A DNA stretch of 53,856 nucleotides from an uncultured Gemmiger sp. (GCA_947629015.1 CANRCB010000012.1:1-53856), one strand, 5' to 3'; counted from the first letter of the stretch, positions 18,008-27,207 are shown. Numbers and translations are program-made. The notes: generated by a model from the letters alone, not told the origin.

Positions 18008-18310
18008 CGGCGAGGACGCGGTGCATTTTAAAAAATTGTATAATGGCCGCTCTGCGGGTATTATACCATGAGCACGAAGTGCGAATGGTATTGCACAACG
18101 CGGCCGGTTGCCGTGAACGCTAAGTGAGCGGCGAGGACGCGGTGCATTTTAAAAAATTGTATAATGGCCGCTCTGCGGGTATTATACCATGAGCACGAAG
18201 TGCGAATGGTATTGCACAACGCGGCCGGTTGCCGTGAACGCTAAGTGAGCGGCGAGGACGCGGTGCATTTTAAAAAATTGTATAATGGCCGCTCTGCGGC
18301 TATTATACCA
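18008..18310. repeat. 121-bp tandem repeat, 2.5 copies, hairpin-rich
   Basis: Copies at 18008-18128 and 18129-18249 are identical; a third (18250-18310) is truncated with one change (18300). Each unit contains a hairpin TATAATGGCCGC-TCT-GCGGGTATTATA and an overlapping hairpin ATACCAT-GA-GCAC-GAA-GTGC-GA-ATGGTAT with symmetric GA/GA mismatches. The first reads TTGTATAAT like a -10 on the plus strand; on the minus strand GCCGCAGAGCGGC followed by ATTATACAATTTTTT resembles a terminator for the glycosyltransferase gene upstream. No coding potential. Confidence 0.85.
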
Positions 18311-18356
18311 CGGTGCCGCCGCGGTTTCCAGTGGGACTTGTGCCCCCGCCGCAGGC

Positions 18357-19358
18357 TCAGTCCCGCCAAAGGCCCGTTTCGCGGTAGATGCCGCACAGCG
18401 CCTGCCCCACTTTGGGCAGCGCGCGGGTCAGCGCCGTCTGCCGTGCCGCGCGGGACAGTGCCGCCCGCAGCGCCTCGTCCGTGAGCAGGGCTTTCGCCGC
18501 GGCCACAAAGCCGGGCAGGCTGCCGGCCTTTAAAACGTCGCGGCCGTTTTGCAGCCAGCCGCTGTAGACGGGGATGTCCCGCACGAGCGTGGGCGTGCCG
18601 CAGGCAAGGGCCTCCAGCACCACGATGCCTTCCGTCTCCTCCTCGCTGCAAAAGACGAAGGCGTCGGCCCCGCAGTAGGCGTCGCGCAGCTGCTCCTGCG
18701 GGGCAAAGCCCGCAAAGGTCAGGTTTTGCGGCGCGGCGGCCATCGCGCGGCGCACCCGGCGCGGCACGAGCGCCGGCGGCGTGTGCCCGAACCAGAAAAA
18801 CCGCACCGCCGGCAGCGCCCTTGCCAGGGCGATAAAATCCAAAATGCCTTTGCGCTGCATAAAGTGCCCCGCGCTGACGATGACCGGTACATCGGCGCCA
18901 AGGCCGTACCGCCGCCGGAACGCCGCGCCGTGCCGCGCATCGGGGGCAAAGAAGGCGGTATCGACGCCGTTGGAGAGCGCGTACAGCGGCTTTTGCACCC
19001 CCAAAGCGCGCAGGCGGGCCTGCGCGTAGGGCGTTGGCGTGATGACCACATCCGCCTGGCCGTAGCAAAAGCGCAGCCACCGCGCGAACAGCGGGGCCAG
19101 CGTGTCGGAGCCGGTAAAGCTGTGGCGGAAATCCTGCGGGGTGGAGTGGCCGTACCACACCACCCCGGCGCCGCGGCGCCGCGCGCGCCACGCCGCCAGC
19201 ACCGAGCCGGGCAGCACGGTGTTGATGTGCACGGCGTCGGCCGGGGCGGCCAGCGCCACCCCCGCGCAGCGCAGCATGGCGCGCTGGTGGGCGGCCGCCT
19301 GCCCGATGCCGCTTTTGGCGACGAGGCGCAGCCCGCCGCGGTAGATACAGACCCTCAT
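18357..19358 (-). CDS. CpoA-like glycosyltransferase (second step of diglycosyldiacylglycerol synthesis)
   Basis: This 333-aa GT-B, GT4-type enzyme resembles pneumococcal CpoA: MRVCIYRGGLRLVAKSGIGQ start, DAVHINTVLPGS, WYGHSTPQDFRHSFTGSD and ALSNGVDTAFF. The acceptor-binding EEETEGIVVLEAL (Ex7E) lies near residue 245. CpoA-type enzymes add the second sugar to monoglucosyl-diacylglycerol at the membrane face. No signal peptide. The start at 19358 is the MRV Met; a longer frame upstream lacks support. It follows the TVP38 gene by 11 bases, as one operon. Confidence 0.82.
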   Translation of the reverse strand: MRVCIYRGGLRLVAKSGIGQAAAHQRAMLRCAGVALAAPADAVHINTVLPGSVLAAWRARRRGAGVVWYGHSTPQDFRHSFTGSDTLAPLFARWLRFCYGQADVVITPTPYAQARLRALGVQKPLYALSNGVDTAFFAPDARHGAAFRRRYGLGADVPVIVSAGHFMQRKGILDFIALARALPAVRFFWFGHTPPALVPRRVRRAMAAAPQNLTFAGFAPQEQLRDAYCGADAFVFCSEEETEGIVVLEALACGTPTLVRDIPVYSGWLQNGRDVLKAGSLPGFVAAAKALLTDEALRAALSRAARQTALTRALPKVGQALCGIYRETGLWRD

Positions 19359-19369
19359 CGCGCGCCCCC

Positions 19370-19966
19370 CTACCGCCAAAGCCCCAGCACGCGCTGGAAC
19401 ACCACCGTCAGCCCCAAGCTGTACAGCGCGATGGAAAAGGGCTTGCACAGCAAAATGATGGCCGTATAGGTCCGCCAGCGCAGCGTGGTGGTGCCCGCCA
19501 GAAAGCACAGATAATCGTCCGGCGCGACGGGGATAAAGATCAAAAACGCGAACCAGCGCGCAAAGCGGGCGTGGTGTTCGCCCCAGGCATCATAGCGGTC
19601 GATGAGGGCGCGCGGGAACAGCCGGTACAAAAGCGGCCGCCCGCAGCTGCGCGCGATGGCGAACGCGGCCAGCGAACCGGCGCAGATGCCGAGATAGTTG
19701 TACAAAAACCCCCACCACGGCCCGAACAGCACCACCCCGGCCAGACATCCCAGCCCGCCGGGCAGGACGGGCAGCACCACCTGCACCGCCTGAAAGGCGA
19801 TGAACGCCAGCGGCCCCGCCGGGCCGAACCCATCCACATAGGCCCGCAGCGCCGCCTGGGAATCCAGCAGCCCCGCGCGCCAGAAATGCACCCCCAGCGC
19901 TGCGCACAGGCCCAGCCCCAACAGCGAGAGCGCCGCCTGCCAGCTGCATTTCACGTTTTGCGCCAT
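19370..19966 (-). CDS. TVP38/TMEM64 (VTT-domain) membrane protein
   Basis: The 198-aa protein has an N-terminal membrane helix and the VTT/SNARE-associated core: FIAFQAVQVVLPVLPGGLGC, FGPWWGFLYNYLGICAGSLAAFAIARSCG, then FAFLIFIPVAPDDYLCFLAG. VTT (DedA-superfamily) proteins are implicated in lipid scrambling and membrane homeostasis. Lying 11 bases upstream of a glycolipid glycosyltransferase, it may move lipid substrate or product across the membrane (inference). The start at 19966 follows GGAGGAGGG. A repeat-bearing control region lies at 20147-20200. Confidence 0.85.
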   Translation of the reverse strand: MAQNVKCSWQAALSLLGLGLCAALGVHFWRAGLLDSQAALRAYVDGFGPAGPLAFIAFQAVQVVLPVLPGGLGCLAGVVLFGPWWGFLYNYLGICAGSLAAFAIARSCGRPLLYRLFPRALIDRYDAWGEHHARFARWFAFLIFIPVAPDDYLCFLAGTTTLRWRTYTAIILLCKPFSIALYSLGLTVVFQRVLGLWR

Positions 19967-20146
19967 CGCGCCCTCCTCCTCCCGGGGGTTGCCCCGGGCA
20001 CCGTGTGCCCGCGTTCTGCGGCCGTTGTCAGTATAGGCCGCGTTTTTCAACCTTTTGTAAAGGGCGCGGCCCTCTTTAATGAAAACGACCCGGCCGCCCC
20101 GGTTTCGAGCAGCCGCAGAAATTTTTACATCCGCGCCTTTGTACAG

Positions 20147-20200
20147 CATAGCGCCGCCGCCTTAACGGCGGCGGCGCATCGGCCTTAGCTTTGCCTTAAC
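20147..20200. promoter_or_regulatory. Regulatory module with OmpR-type box upstream of the TVP38-glycosyltransferase operon
   Basis: The block reads GCATAGC-GCCGCCGCC-TTAACGG..CTTAGC-TTTGC-CTTAAC (box 20184-20200; half-site 20161-20166). In gene orientation the box is GTTAAG-GCAAA-GCTAAG. The same block, with the same 23-base offset between half-site and box, occurs at 21661-21721 upstream of the other glycosyltransferase. A TATGCT hexamer downstream could be a -10. Confidence 0.65.
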
Positions 20201-20260
20201 CCGCACGGCGCGCAAAATACAGGCAGGCTGCCGAAGGCGCGCGGGCGATACCTCCACAAC

Positions 20261-20309
20261 AAAAAATGCCGTGCGGGCCGCCTGTAAGGCATCCGCACGG
20301 TATTTTTTT
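20261..20309. terminator. Bidirectional intrinsic terminator
   Basis: CCGTGCGG (20269-20276) pairs with CCGCACGG (20293-20300), with AAAAAA before and TTTTTTT after. It ends the glycosyltransferase transcript from 20390 on the minus strand. Confidence 0.8.
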
Positions 20310-20389
20310 CGACGGGGCGTGCCCCGTAAAGGGGGCACGCGCACAGCGGCGCCATTTGGGAGCCGCGCTTTAAGGAAGGGGCGGCGGCT

Positions 20390-21553
20390 TTACCGCGCCG
20401 CCTTTTGGGCAAGCAGTTCCCGGTAGAGGGCCTGCGCGCCCTCGCCGAACGCTTGGGCGGAATAGCGTTCCCGCACGATGGCGGCGCTGTGTGCGCCCAT
20501 TTGGCGGCGCAGGGCCTCGTTTTGCAAAAGCGCCCGCACATGGGCAAGGCACTCGTCCACGGTGCGGTACTGCCAGCCGTTGCGCCCGTTTTGCAGAACG
20601 CCGGCCAGGCAGCCGTCGGCCCGGCAGACGAGCGGCAGCCCGCAGGCCATGGCTTCGAGGTAGGTAAGGCCCTGCGTCTCGCTGACGGAGGCGCTCAAAA
20701 ACACATCCACCAGCCGGTAATAGGCCGCGATGCCGGCGGGCGGCGCCATGCCGGCGAACACCACCTGCGGCGCCGCCAGCCCCAGCGCCGCGGCTTTGCG
20801 CTCCAGCTCCGGGCGCGCCGGCCCGTCACCGACGAGCAGCAGCGTCACCGGCACATCGCCCAGCGCCGCGCGGCAGGCAAGCAGCTCGCCGATGTGCTTT
20901 TCCTTGGCAAGGCGCCCCGCGAACACCAGCACGCCGTTGCCCGCCGGGATGCCCAGCGCCGCGCGCAGCGCCGCCTGCGCGGCGGGGGCCGGCGGCCGGG
21001 TGAAGGCATCCATCTCGATGCCGGTGGGCAGCACCCGCACCGGCGCCGAAACGCCATAGCCGCGCAGCAGCGCCTCGATCTTGGGGGTAGGGGCGATGAG
21101 CATATCGCACCCGGCGGCGACGCGGCGGGTGAACACGCGCACCAGCCAGTGCCCGCACCGCCGGCTGGGGCAGAAATAATGGGTGTAATCCTCGTAGACG
21201 GTGTGGCAGGTGTGGAGGAGCGGCGCGCCGCAGGCGCGGGCGATGCGCTTGGCCAACGGGAAGGTGGAAAATTCACACTGGGAGTGCACGATATCCGGCC
21301 CCCACGCGGTGAGCTCCCGCACCGCAGCGCCCACCGTCAGGCCGCGGAAACGCACGCCCGGATAGACGACCCCCGCGTTGAGGGAGCCAAGCTCCCACAC
21401 ATCGCCCTCCCGCCGGCCGCGCACATCGGGGGAAAGGGTGAGCACCCGCACGCTGTGGCCCTGCCGCTCCAGCGCGCGCTGCAAGTTGAGCACCGAGGTC
21501 ACCACCCCGCTGACGGTGGGGGCATATTGGTCGGATGTGAGCAGGATCTTCAC
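20390..21553 (-). CDS. GlcDAG-synthase-like glycosyltransferase (first step of glycolipid synthesis)
   Basis: The 387-aa GT4-family enzyme starts MKILLTSDQYAPTVSGVVTSV, the form of monoglucosyl-diacylglycerol synthases. It has DIVHSQCEFSTFPLAKRIAR, HTCHTVYEDYTHYF, LPTGIEMDAF and the nucleotide-sugar site SVSETQGLTYLEAMACGLP. Such enzymes transfer glucose from UDP-Glc to diacylglycerol, giving the substrate of the CpoA-like enzyme 1 kb away. The two genes form separate units but share a control block. The start at 21553 follows a GGAGGGC site. A related mannosyltransferase role cannot be excluded. Confidence 0.82.
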   Translation of the reverse strand: MKILLTSDQYAPTVSGVVTSVLNLQRALERQGHSVRVLTLSPDVRGRREGDVWELGSLNAGVVYPGVRFRGLTVGAAVRELTAWGPDIVHSQCEFSTFPLAKRIARACGAPLLHTCHTVYEDYTHYFCPSRRCGHWLVRVFTRRVAAGCDMLIAPTPKIEALLRGYGVSAPVRVLPTGIEMDAFTRPPAPAAQAALRAALGIPAGNGVLVFAGRLAKEKHIGELLACRAALGDVPVTLLLVGDGPARPELERKAAALGLAAPQVVFAGMAPPAGIAAYYRLVDVFLSASVSETQGLTYLEAMACGLPLVCRADGCLAGVLQNGRNGWQYRTVDECLAHVRALLQNEALRRQMGAHSAAIVRERYSAQAFGEGAQALYRELLAQKAAR

Positions 21554-21660
21554 GCGGTGCCCTCCTTACGGCCGCTGCCGTTTCCAAGCAGTATGGCCGG
21601 CATTTTTCAAATTTTGATAAACCTTTCCGCCCTTTATAACGAACGGGCGGTGCCTTTTTG

Positions 21661-21721
21661 GGCATAGCTTAACGCCGCCGCCTTAACGGCAGCGGTGTCG
21701 GCGGCTTAGGTTTGCCTTAAC
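21661..21721. promoter_or_regulatory. Regulatory module with OmpR-type box upstream of the GlcDAG-synthase-like gene
   Basis: Box CTTAGG-TTTGC-CTTAAC (21705-21721) with half-sites CTTAAC at 21682 and 21668. In gene orientation it is GTTAAG-GCAAA-CCTAAG. It is 152 bases before the start codon and closely matches the module at 20147-20200. Confidence 0.65.
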
Positions 21722-21745
21722 CGGAGAATGGCAGCGGCGCGGCGG

Positions 21746-23170
21746 TCAGCGTATCTCCAAAGGGACGTCACAATAGCTGGCGCACCGGTCGTCCAGCCAG
21801 AAAAGCCCCTCGGCCACCGCCGTTATGCGCAGGGTGTACGCGCCCTGCGGCAGGTCGGCCGGCACGGCCACCCGCAGCGGCACCGTCTGCCGCGCGCCGG
21901 GGCGCAGCAGCGCGATGGGGCTGCGCTCCCCGTCATAGACAACGGCGCGGCCCGCCGCGTCCAGGATGTGGTAGCAAAGGAATACCGGGTGCTGCCGGTG
22001 GGAGGTGACGGTCTCCCCGCCGAGGTTTTCCACCGCGACGTCCAGCATGGCCTCCTGCCCGGCCACGGCCGTGAGCGGCTGCGCCGCATAGCCAAGGCGG
22101 CAGCTTTCCGGCCGGGGGACGCGGGCGCTTTCGGCCAGCGCGGCCTCCAGCGCGGCGGCGCTGTTGGCGGCATAGGCAAAGATCTCGATATCCTGCGCCT
22201 GCTGCGCGCGGTCCTTGCGGGCAGCGCAGTCCATAACGCCGCCGGTCCACACGTGCACAAAGGGGAAATACCGCTCCAGGGCGGCCCGCAGGCCCTCCGG
22301 CGTCTGCTCGTTGATGTGCATGAGCTGCTCGTAATAGCTGCGCGGCTCCTGCGGCAGCCAGCAGCCCAGCGCGGCCGCCTGCCGGCGGCGCAGCGGCCAC
22401 GCCTGCTCATAATAATGGCGGTTGGGCGCCGTGTGGATGATCAGCGTGCCGTCCGCGCGCAGCGCGCGGGAGAGCTTTTCAAAGATCTTTTCCAGCACGT
22501 CCTGCTCGATGTGTTCCACCACATCCGCCATGACCATCTTGTCATAGGTGCCAAGGTCCTGCGCCTCGAAGATATCCTGCCGGCGGTAGCGCAGGCGGAG
22601 CTCTGCCTGCGCGGCGCGGTAGGTGCGCTCGGCGATGGCGATGGCCGCCGGGGAGTAATCGAGCCCCGTCACATCGGCGCCCTGTTTGGCCAGCGCGCAG
22701 CTCAACTCGCCCCGGCCGCAGCCGATATCCAGGATCTTTTGCCCCGGCCGGGGATCCACCAGGCAAAGCACCCCCTGCAGGCGCCCGTCGATCTGCTCGC
22801 CCCGGGTGGTCACAAAGCGCTCATAGCCGCCGCAGTCCATCAGGTAATAATTTTCGGTGTAGGCGCCTTCCAGCGCCGCGTAGCTTTTTTTGGGGGCCTG
22901 CGGGTCCCAGGTGGTGTTCAACCGCAGCCGACACTGACCCCCCCCCGGAGTATCTGCGTCGATCTGGCAGGAGGCGAGCAGCAGCTTATACCGGCCGACA
23001 AAGCGCGTCAGCGCCTGCCAGGCGGCGTCATCCCGCAGGCAGCCCTCCACGGTGATGGCCGTGCTTTGGGCCATGGCGCGCTCCAGATCCGCATACAGGC
23101 GGTCGGGGCCCTGCCCGGCCGTAACGGTGACGGTGTGCGCCGGCTCTGCCGCTTTTTTTGACCAGAACAT
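21746..23170 (-). CDS. SAM-dependent methyltransferase with C-terminal beta-sandwich domain
   Basis: The 474-aa protein has an uncharacterised N-terminal region (about 1-145), a class I methyltransferase core with motif I ILDIGCGRGELSCALA (near 155) and DVVEHIEQDVLEKIFEKL, and a C-terminal domain (about 360-474, GQEAMLDVAVENLGGE..PLRVAVPADLPQGAYTLRITA) resembling the O-antigen-binding domain of Wzt-type proteins. It may methylate a surface polysaccharide (inference). The start at 23170 follows AAAGGAGGG. It is the last gene of a run with the DUF6056-like and small membrane proteins. Confidence 0.75.
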   Translation of the reverse strand: MFWSKKAAEPAHTVTVTAGQGPDRLYADLERAMAQSTAITVEGCLRDDAAWQALTRFVGRYKLLLASCQIDADTPGGGQCRLRLNTTWDPQAPKKSYAALEGAYTENYYLMDCGGYERFVTTRGEQIDGRLQGVLCLVDPRPGQKILDIGCGRGELSCALAKQGADVTGLDYSPAAIAIAERTYRAAQAELRLRYRRQDIFEAQDLGTYDKMVMADVVEHIEQDVLEKIFEKLSRALRADGTLIIHTAPNRHYYEQAWPLRRRQAAALGCWLPQEPRSYYEQLMHINEQTPEGLRAALERYFPFVHVWTGGVMDCAARKDRAQQAQDIEIFAYAANSAAALEAALAESARVPRPESCRLGYAAQPLTAVAGQEAMLDVAVENLGGETVTSHRQHPVFLCYHILDAAGRAVVYDGERSPIALLRPGARQTVPLRVAVPADLPQGAYTLRITAVAEGLFWLDDRCASYCDVPLEIR

Positions 23171-23210
23171 GGTGTTTGCCCTCCTTTATTTTTGGGGGAA
23201 AAGGCGCTTT

Positions 23211-24569
23211 TTACAGCTGCCAGAGGTAGACGGCCTGCACGGCGCCGAGCGCCGCGCACACCGCCCCGAACGCGAGCTTTGCGGCGCGGGTGGGCAGCGG
23301 CTTTTTGCCAAGGGCCTGCCACAGCACGCCGCAGGCGGCGATGATGCAAACGCTGAAACAGAACCCCGTGCGCCGGCTGGAGACCCCGACGCTGGGGGTA
23401 AAACCCATGGCCGCCTGGCTCATGCCGCCAAGGGCCAGCAGGGCCCAGACGCACAGCGTGGTCCTGCCCCAGCCGAACGCCCCCACCACGCCCAGCAGGC
23501 ACAGCGCAAAGATGCCGTAGCCCAGCAAAAGCGGCACATAGCTTTGCGGGGCGCCGAAGTTGGTGAGGTTGATGTACCCGGCGGCGGAGTATGCCTCGGT
23601 GATGTTTGCGATGCCCGGTACCAGCGCCTTGGCCTGGTAGCGCAGCATACTGAAGGGCAACAGCAATACGCAGGGCACAAGGCTACAAAGGCGCGCCGGC
23701 AGCGGCGCGCGCCGCACCCGGTTGGCCAGCGCCACCAACACGGCAAAGAGGAAAAAGACGCTGTCCCGCCCGAAAACGTTGGCGGAGATCGCACCGGAGA
23801 GGCCGATCTCGGCCTTTTGCAGCGGCGAGAGCATACGGAAATCCATGTAGAAGGAGGTGATGTCCCCCGCCGTGCGCGCCGCGTTGCCGGGGCAGGCGAA
23901 GATGAACACAAGGCTGCCGACGGTGAGCGCCAGCTGCACCCACAGCATGGCCGGCACCCGGTCACGGCGGAACAGCAGCGCACCGATGCCCGCCGCCAGC
24001 AGGCACAGCAGCACCAGCGCCGCTTGCTCCATGTTGGCGGCAAACAGCAGCAGCACGGTGCAGGCCGCCCACCCGCCGGCGGAGGTGCTTTGCCCGCGCA
24101 GTGTGCGCCACAGGCCCATGAGCGCCCAGACGCCCATGGCGGCCGGCCACAGGTAGGTGATGGTGGTCACGGCCCAGCCGGCATCGGAAAGATACTGCCA
24201 CTGGTAGAGATAGAAAAGGAAGCAGATGAGGCCCATGCCGGCGGGGGCTTCCTCCTGCCGCAGGGCATAGCCCACCCCCCAGGCTGCCAGCGCGGCCACG
24301 GCCGGGTCAACAAGGCGCCATACCATGGCCGGCCAGGCGGAAAACAGGCTGCAGAGCGTGTTGATGAGCACCCGGCTGGACCAGGTGGCGTATTCTTTCC
24401 AATTTGACAGGAAGGCACCGGCCAGGTCCCACGGCCCCGCCATCGCGGCACGGTAGTGCGCCGCGTCGCCGGGGATGTAGGTCAGGTGCAGATGCACCGC
24501 CAGCATCACCGCCCAGAGGGCCAGGCAGGGCAGCAGCGCGCGCTGCCGCGGGGTCAGTTTGCGCATCAT
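23211..24569 (-). CDS. Polytopic membrane protein, DUF6056/glucosyltransferase-like
   Basis: The 452-aa protein has about eleven hydrophobic segments. An early extracytoplasmic loop contains the pattern WKEYATWSSRVLINTL, similar to DUF6056 and GtrC-type glucosyltransferases of the GT-C fold, which use lipid-linked sugars at the outer face. No catalytic residue can be assigned by eye. Its start overlaps the stop of the upstream small gene by 4 bases, and the methyltransferase follows 40 bases on, suggesting one surface-glycan or glycolipid unit. Confidence 0.6.
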   Translation of the reverse strand: MMRKLTPRQRALLPCLALWAVMLAVHLHLTYIPGDAAHYRAAMAGPWDLAGAFLSNWKEYATWSSRVLINTLCSLFSAWPAMVWRLVDPAVAALAAWGVGYALRQEEAPAGMGLICFLFYLYQWQYLSDAGWAVTTITYLWPAAMGVWALMGLWRTLRGQSTSAGGWAACTVLLLFAANMEQAALVLLCLLAAGIGALLFRRDRVPAMLWVQLALTVGSLVFIFACPGNAARTAGDITSFYMDFRMLSPLQKAEIGLSGAISANVFGRDSVFFLFAVLVALANRVRRAPLPARLCSLVPCVLLLPFSMLRYQAKALVPGIANITEAYSAAGYINLTNFGAPQSYVPLLLGYGIFALCLLGVVGAFGWGRTTLCVWALLALGGMSQAAMGFTPSVGVSSRRTGFCFSVCIIAACGVLWQALGKKPLPTRAAKLAFGAVCAALGAVQAVYLWQL

Positions 24570-25078
24570 ACCGCACCCCCCGCCAGCGTTTGGCCGCTGT
24601 GATAGAGGAAATCATGCGTGTTGGAGCGGTACAAAAGGCATATTTCATACCGTTCCGGCGGGGCTTGCAGGGCGGCGGCGCGCACAAAGGCGGTAAAGCC
24701 GCCGAAGCTGTAGTTGATGCCGTCACCCCCGGCGGCGGTGGCCTCGTCCCGCCGGACCATGGCGGTGCTCAGGCGCAGATGATCCCCGCCCGTGGTATCG
24801 TACAAAACCACGTAGTTTTCCACCGCCTCAAAGCGTTCCCCGGGCAGGAAGGCGTAGCCGTCCAGCGTGTAGTAGTCCGCCTCGGCACGCGGCGTGCACG
24901 CCCACACAAGGCCCGCCGGCGCGGGGCCGGTGCTCCCGGCGGGGGCATAGGGGCGCGGGCGCTGGATGTCCGCCCGCAAAAGCAGCGCAAAGCCGAGGAT
25001 GGCGCCCAAAAGCGCCAGCCCCGTCACCAGCCATGCCCGCAGCGGGGCCGGCCCTTCCGCGGTGCCCTGCCGAGCCAT
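24566..25078 (-). CDS. Small membrane-anchored protein of unknown function
   Basis: I do not recognise a family. The 170-aa product has one hydrophobic segment (about 17-34), a short Pro-rich stretch and an about 125-residue extracytoplasmic domain rich in Tyr (VENYVVLYDTTGGDHLRLS, NYSFGGFTAFVR). A TTG start 3 bases upstream (25081) is possible. It is coupled to the DUF6056-like gene by a 4-base overlap and lies 37 bases after thrS, so it may be read through from thrS. Confidence 0.65.
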   Translation of the reverse strand: MARQGTAEGPAPLRAWLVTGLALLGAILGFALLLRADIQRPRPYAPAGSTGPAPAGLVWACTPRAEADYYTLDGYAFLPGERFEAVENYVVLYDTTGGDHLRLSTAMVRRDEATAAGGDGINYSFGGFTAFVRAAALQAPPERYEICLLYRSNTHDFLYHSGQTLAGGAV

Positions 25079-25115
25079 CAAGCGGTGTGCCCCCTTCCCC
25101 TGTCCGCGCGGCCCT

Positions 25116-26879
25116 TCAGCTCACACGGTCGGCGATCTCTTTGGTGACCATGGCGATAAAGGCGTCGGTGTCCATGGCCGTCGTCTCGCCCTTGCGGTCC
25201 CGCACCGAGACGTTGCCCGCCTCGGCCTCCCTGGCGCCGAGCACCAGCATATAGGGCACGCGATCCACCTGCTGGGCCTGGCGGATCTTGTAGCCGATCT
25301 TTTCATTGCTCTCGTCCAGCACCACGCGCACGCCGGCGGCCTCGAGCTTTTCGGCCACCGTTTTGGCGTAGTCCAGCGTTTTTTCGCTGACGGGCAGCAC
25401 CTTGACCTGCACCGGCGCCAGCCAGGTGGGGAACTTGCCGGCATAGTGCTCGGTCAACACGCCGATAAAGCGCTCGATGGAGCCCAGGCACACGCGGTGG
25501 ATCATGATGGGGCGCTGGCGGGCGCCGGTCTCGTCGATGTATTCCAGCCCGAAGTTGAGCGGCATCTGGAAATCCAGCTGGATGGTGCCGCACTGCCAGG
25601 TGCGGCCGAGGCTGTCGGCCAGATGGAAATCGATCTTGGGGCCGTAGAAGGCGCCGTCGCCCTCGTTGACGGTGTAGGGCATGGCGAGCTTTTCGAGGGC
25701 TTTTTTCAGCCCCTCGGTCGCGGCCTCCCAGTCCTCATCCGAGCCCATGGAGTTTTCCGGCCGGGTGGACAGCTCGACAAAATAGGTGAAGCCGAATTTC
25801 TCGTACACCTGGTTGATGAGGTGCACGACGTTCATGATCTCGTCGGTGATCTGGTCGGGGCGCATGAAGATGTGCGCGTCGTCCTGGGTGAAGCAGCGCA
25901 CGCGGAACAGCCCGTGCAAAGCGCCGCGCAGCTCATGCCGGTGCACAAGGCCCAGCTCCGCCACGCGCAGCGGCAGTTCGCGGTAGCTGTGCGGGGTGCT
26001 GCGGTAGACCATCACGCCGCCGGGGCAGTTCATCGGCTTGATGCAGTAGTCCTCGCCGTCGATGACGGTGGCGTACATATTGTCTTTGTAATGGTCCCAG
26101 TGGCCGGAGGTCTCCCACAGATGGCGGTTCATGATGAGCGGGGTGGACACCTCGACATAGCCGTTCTTGCGGTGCAGCTCCCGCCAATAGTCGATGAGGG
26201 CGTTCTTGACGGTCATGCCGTTGGGCAAAAAGAACGGGAAGCCGGGGGCCTCGTCCGCCAGCATGAACAGGCCCATCTCTTTGCCGATGCGGCGGTGGTC
26301 CCGCCGGGCGGCCTCCTCCAGCAGCTTGAGGTGGGCGTCCAGCTCCTCCTGCGTGCGGAAGGCGATGCCGTTGATGCGGGTGAGCATCTTGTTGTTTTTG
26401 TCCCCGCGCCAGTACGCGCCGGACTGCTGCGTGACCTTGAACGCCTTCAAGCCCTTGGTATACGTCAGGTGCGGGCCGACGCACATATCAATGTACTCGC
26501 CCTGCTGGTAGAAGCTGATCTCGGCGTCGGGGGCAAGGTCCCCGATATGCTCGACCTTGTATTTTTCCCCCCGCTCCTGCATGAGGTTGACGGCCTCCTC
26601 CCGCAGGAGGATGAAGGGGCGTATGGGCAGGTTCTCCTTGCAGATCTTGTGCATCTCTTTCTCGATGGCGGCAAGGTCGTCATCGGTGAGTTTGGCGTCG
26701 CCGAGGTCAACGTCATAGTAAAAGCCGTTTTCGGTGGCGGGGCCAAAGGCGAAATCCGCCTGCGGCCACAGCCGCTTGATGGCCTGCGCCATGACGTGCG
26801 CGGCGGTGTGGCGCAGTATGTGCAGCTCCTCCTCGGGCGGGCAATCGGCCACGCGGCCGTCCTTGTAGATGATCTTCAT
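25116..26879 (-). CDS. thrS: Threonyl-tRNA synthetase (no TGS domain)
   Basis: The 587-aa class II synthetase charges tRNA-Thr. An N-terminal editing domain has HILRHTAAHVMAQA with the HxxxH zinc/editing motif. The catalytic core has MNCPGGVMVY, RELPLRVAELGLVHRHE, RVRCFTQDDAHIF and GSIERFIGVL, and the C-terminal anticodon-binding domain ends at ADRVS. The usual about 60-residue TGS domain before the editing domain is missing, a variant seen in other Clostridia. The start at 26879 follows AAAGGAG. A threonine T-box controls the leader. Confidence 0.96.
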   Translation of the reverse strand: MKIIYKDGRVADCPPEEELHILRHTAAHVMAQAIKRLWPQADFAFGPATENGFYYDVDLGDAKLTDDDLAAIEKEMHKICKENLPIRPFILLREEAVNLMQERGEKYKVEHIGDLAPDAEISFYQQGEYIDMCVGPHLTYTKGLKAFKVTQQSGAYWRGDKNNKMLTRINGIAFRTQEELDAHLKLLEEAARRDHRRIGKEMGLFMLADEAPGFPFFLPNGMTVKNALIDYWRELHRKNGYVEVSTPLIMNRHLWETSGHWDHYKDNMYATVIDGEDYCIKPMNCPGGVMVYRSTPHSYRELPLRVAELGLVHRHELRGALHGLFRVRCFTQDDAHIFMRPDQITDEIMNVVHLINQVYEKFGFTYFVELSTRPENSMGSDEDWEAATEGLKKALEKLAMPYTVNEGDGAFYGPKIDFHLADSLGRTWQCGTIQLDFQMPLNFGLEYIDETGARQRPIMIHRVCLGSIERFIGVLTEHYAGKFPTWLAPVQVKVLPVSEKTLDYAKTVAEKLEAAGVRVVLDESNEKIGYKIRQAQQVDRVPYMLVLGAREAEAGNVSVRDRKGETTAMDTDAFIAMVTKEIADRVS

Positions 26880-26910
26880 GGCAGTCTCCTTTGCTGTGTG
26901 TTGCCGGTAC

Positions 26911-27203
26911 AAAAAACGCCCCATCCCGTAATGCCCTACGGGATGAAGCGGTCAACAGCTCCACGGTTCCACCCGGATTGCGCGCGGCCCTGCAGGGCAG
27001 AGCGGCGCGCCGCTCGTACCGGTGGTAACGGGGCGGTGCCCGGCGGGGGTTCGCCCCCGCGCTCGGCGGTGGTAGGGTACGCAGGCCATGCGGGCCGCTC
27101 ACAGCGCGCCCCTGCCGTGCGGGGGCGGCGGCCGTTCTCTTTGGCGATGGCGGGCGCGTACCGGTTTGTCCGCGTCAAACGCTTTTTGCGGGATGATGTT
27201 TGA
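26911..27203 (-). ncRNA. T-box riboswitch of thrS
   Basis: The T-box core GGGTGGAACCGTGG (26961-26974, minus strand) precedes a terminator, CATCCCGTA paired with TACGGGATG, and a T-run at 26911-26916. Upstream is a stem-I-like region in which GGTACGC pairs with GCGTACC. ACC threonine codons follow in CTACCACC, but I could not place the specifier loop with certainty. Confidence 0.88.
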
Positions 27204-27207
27204 GCGT

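Noticed and set aside
18008-18310. Possible CRISPR array
   Set aside because: The repeats are directly adjacent 121-bp units without spacers, and no cas genes are nearby.
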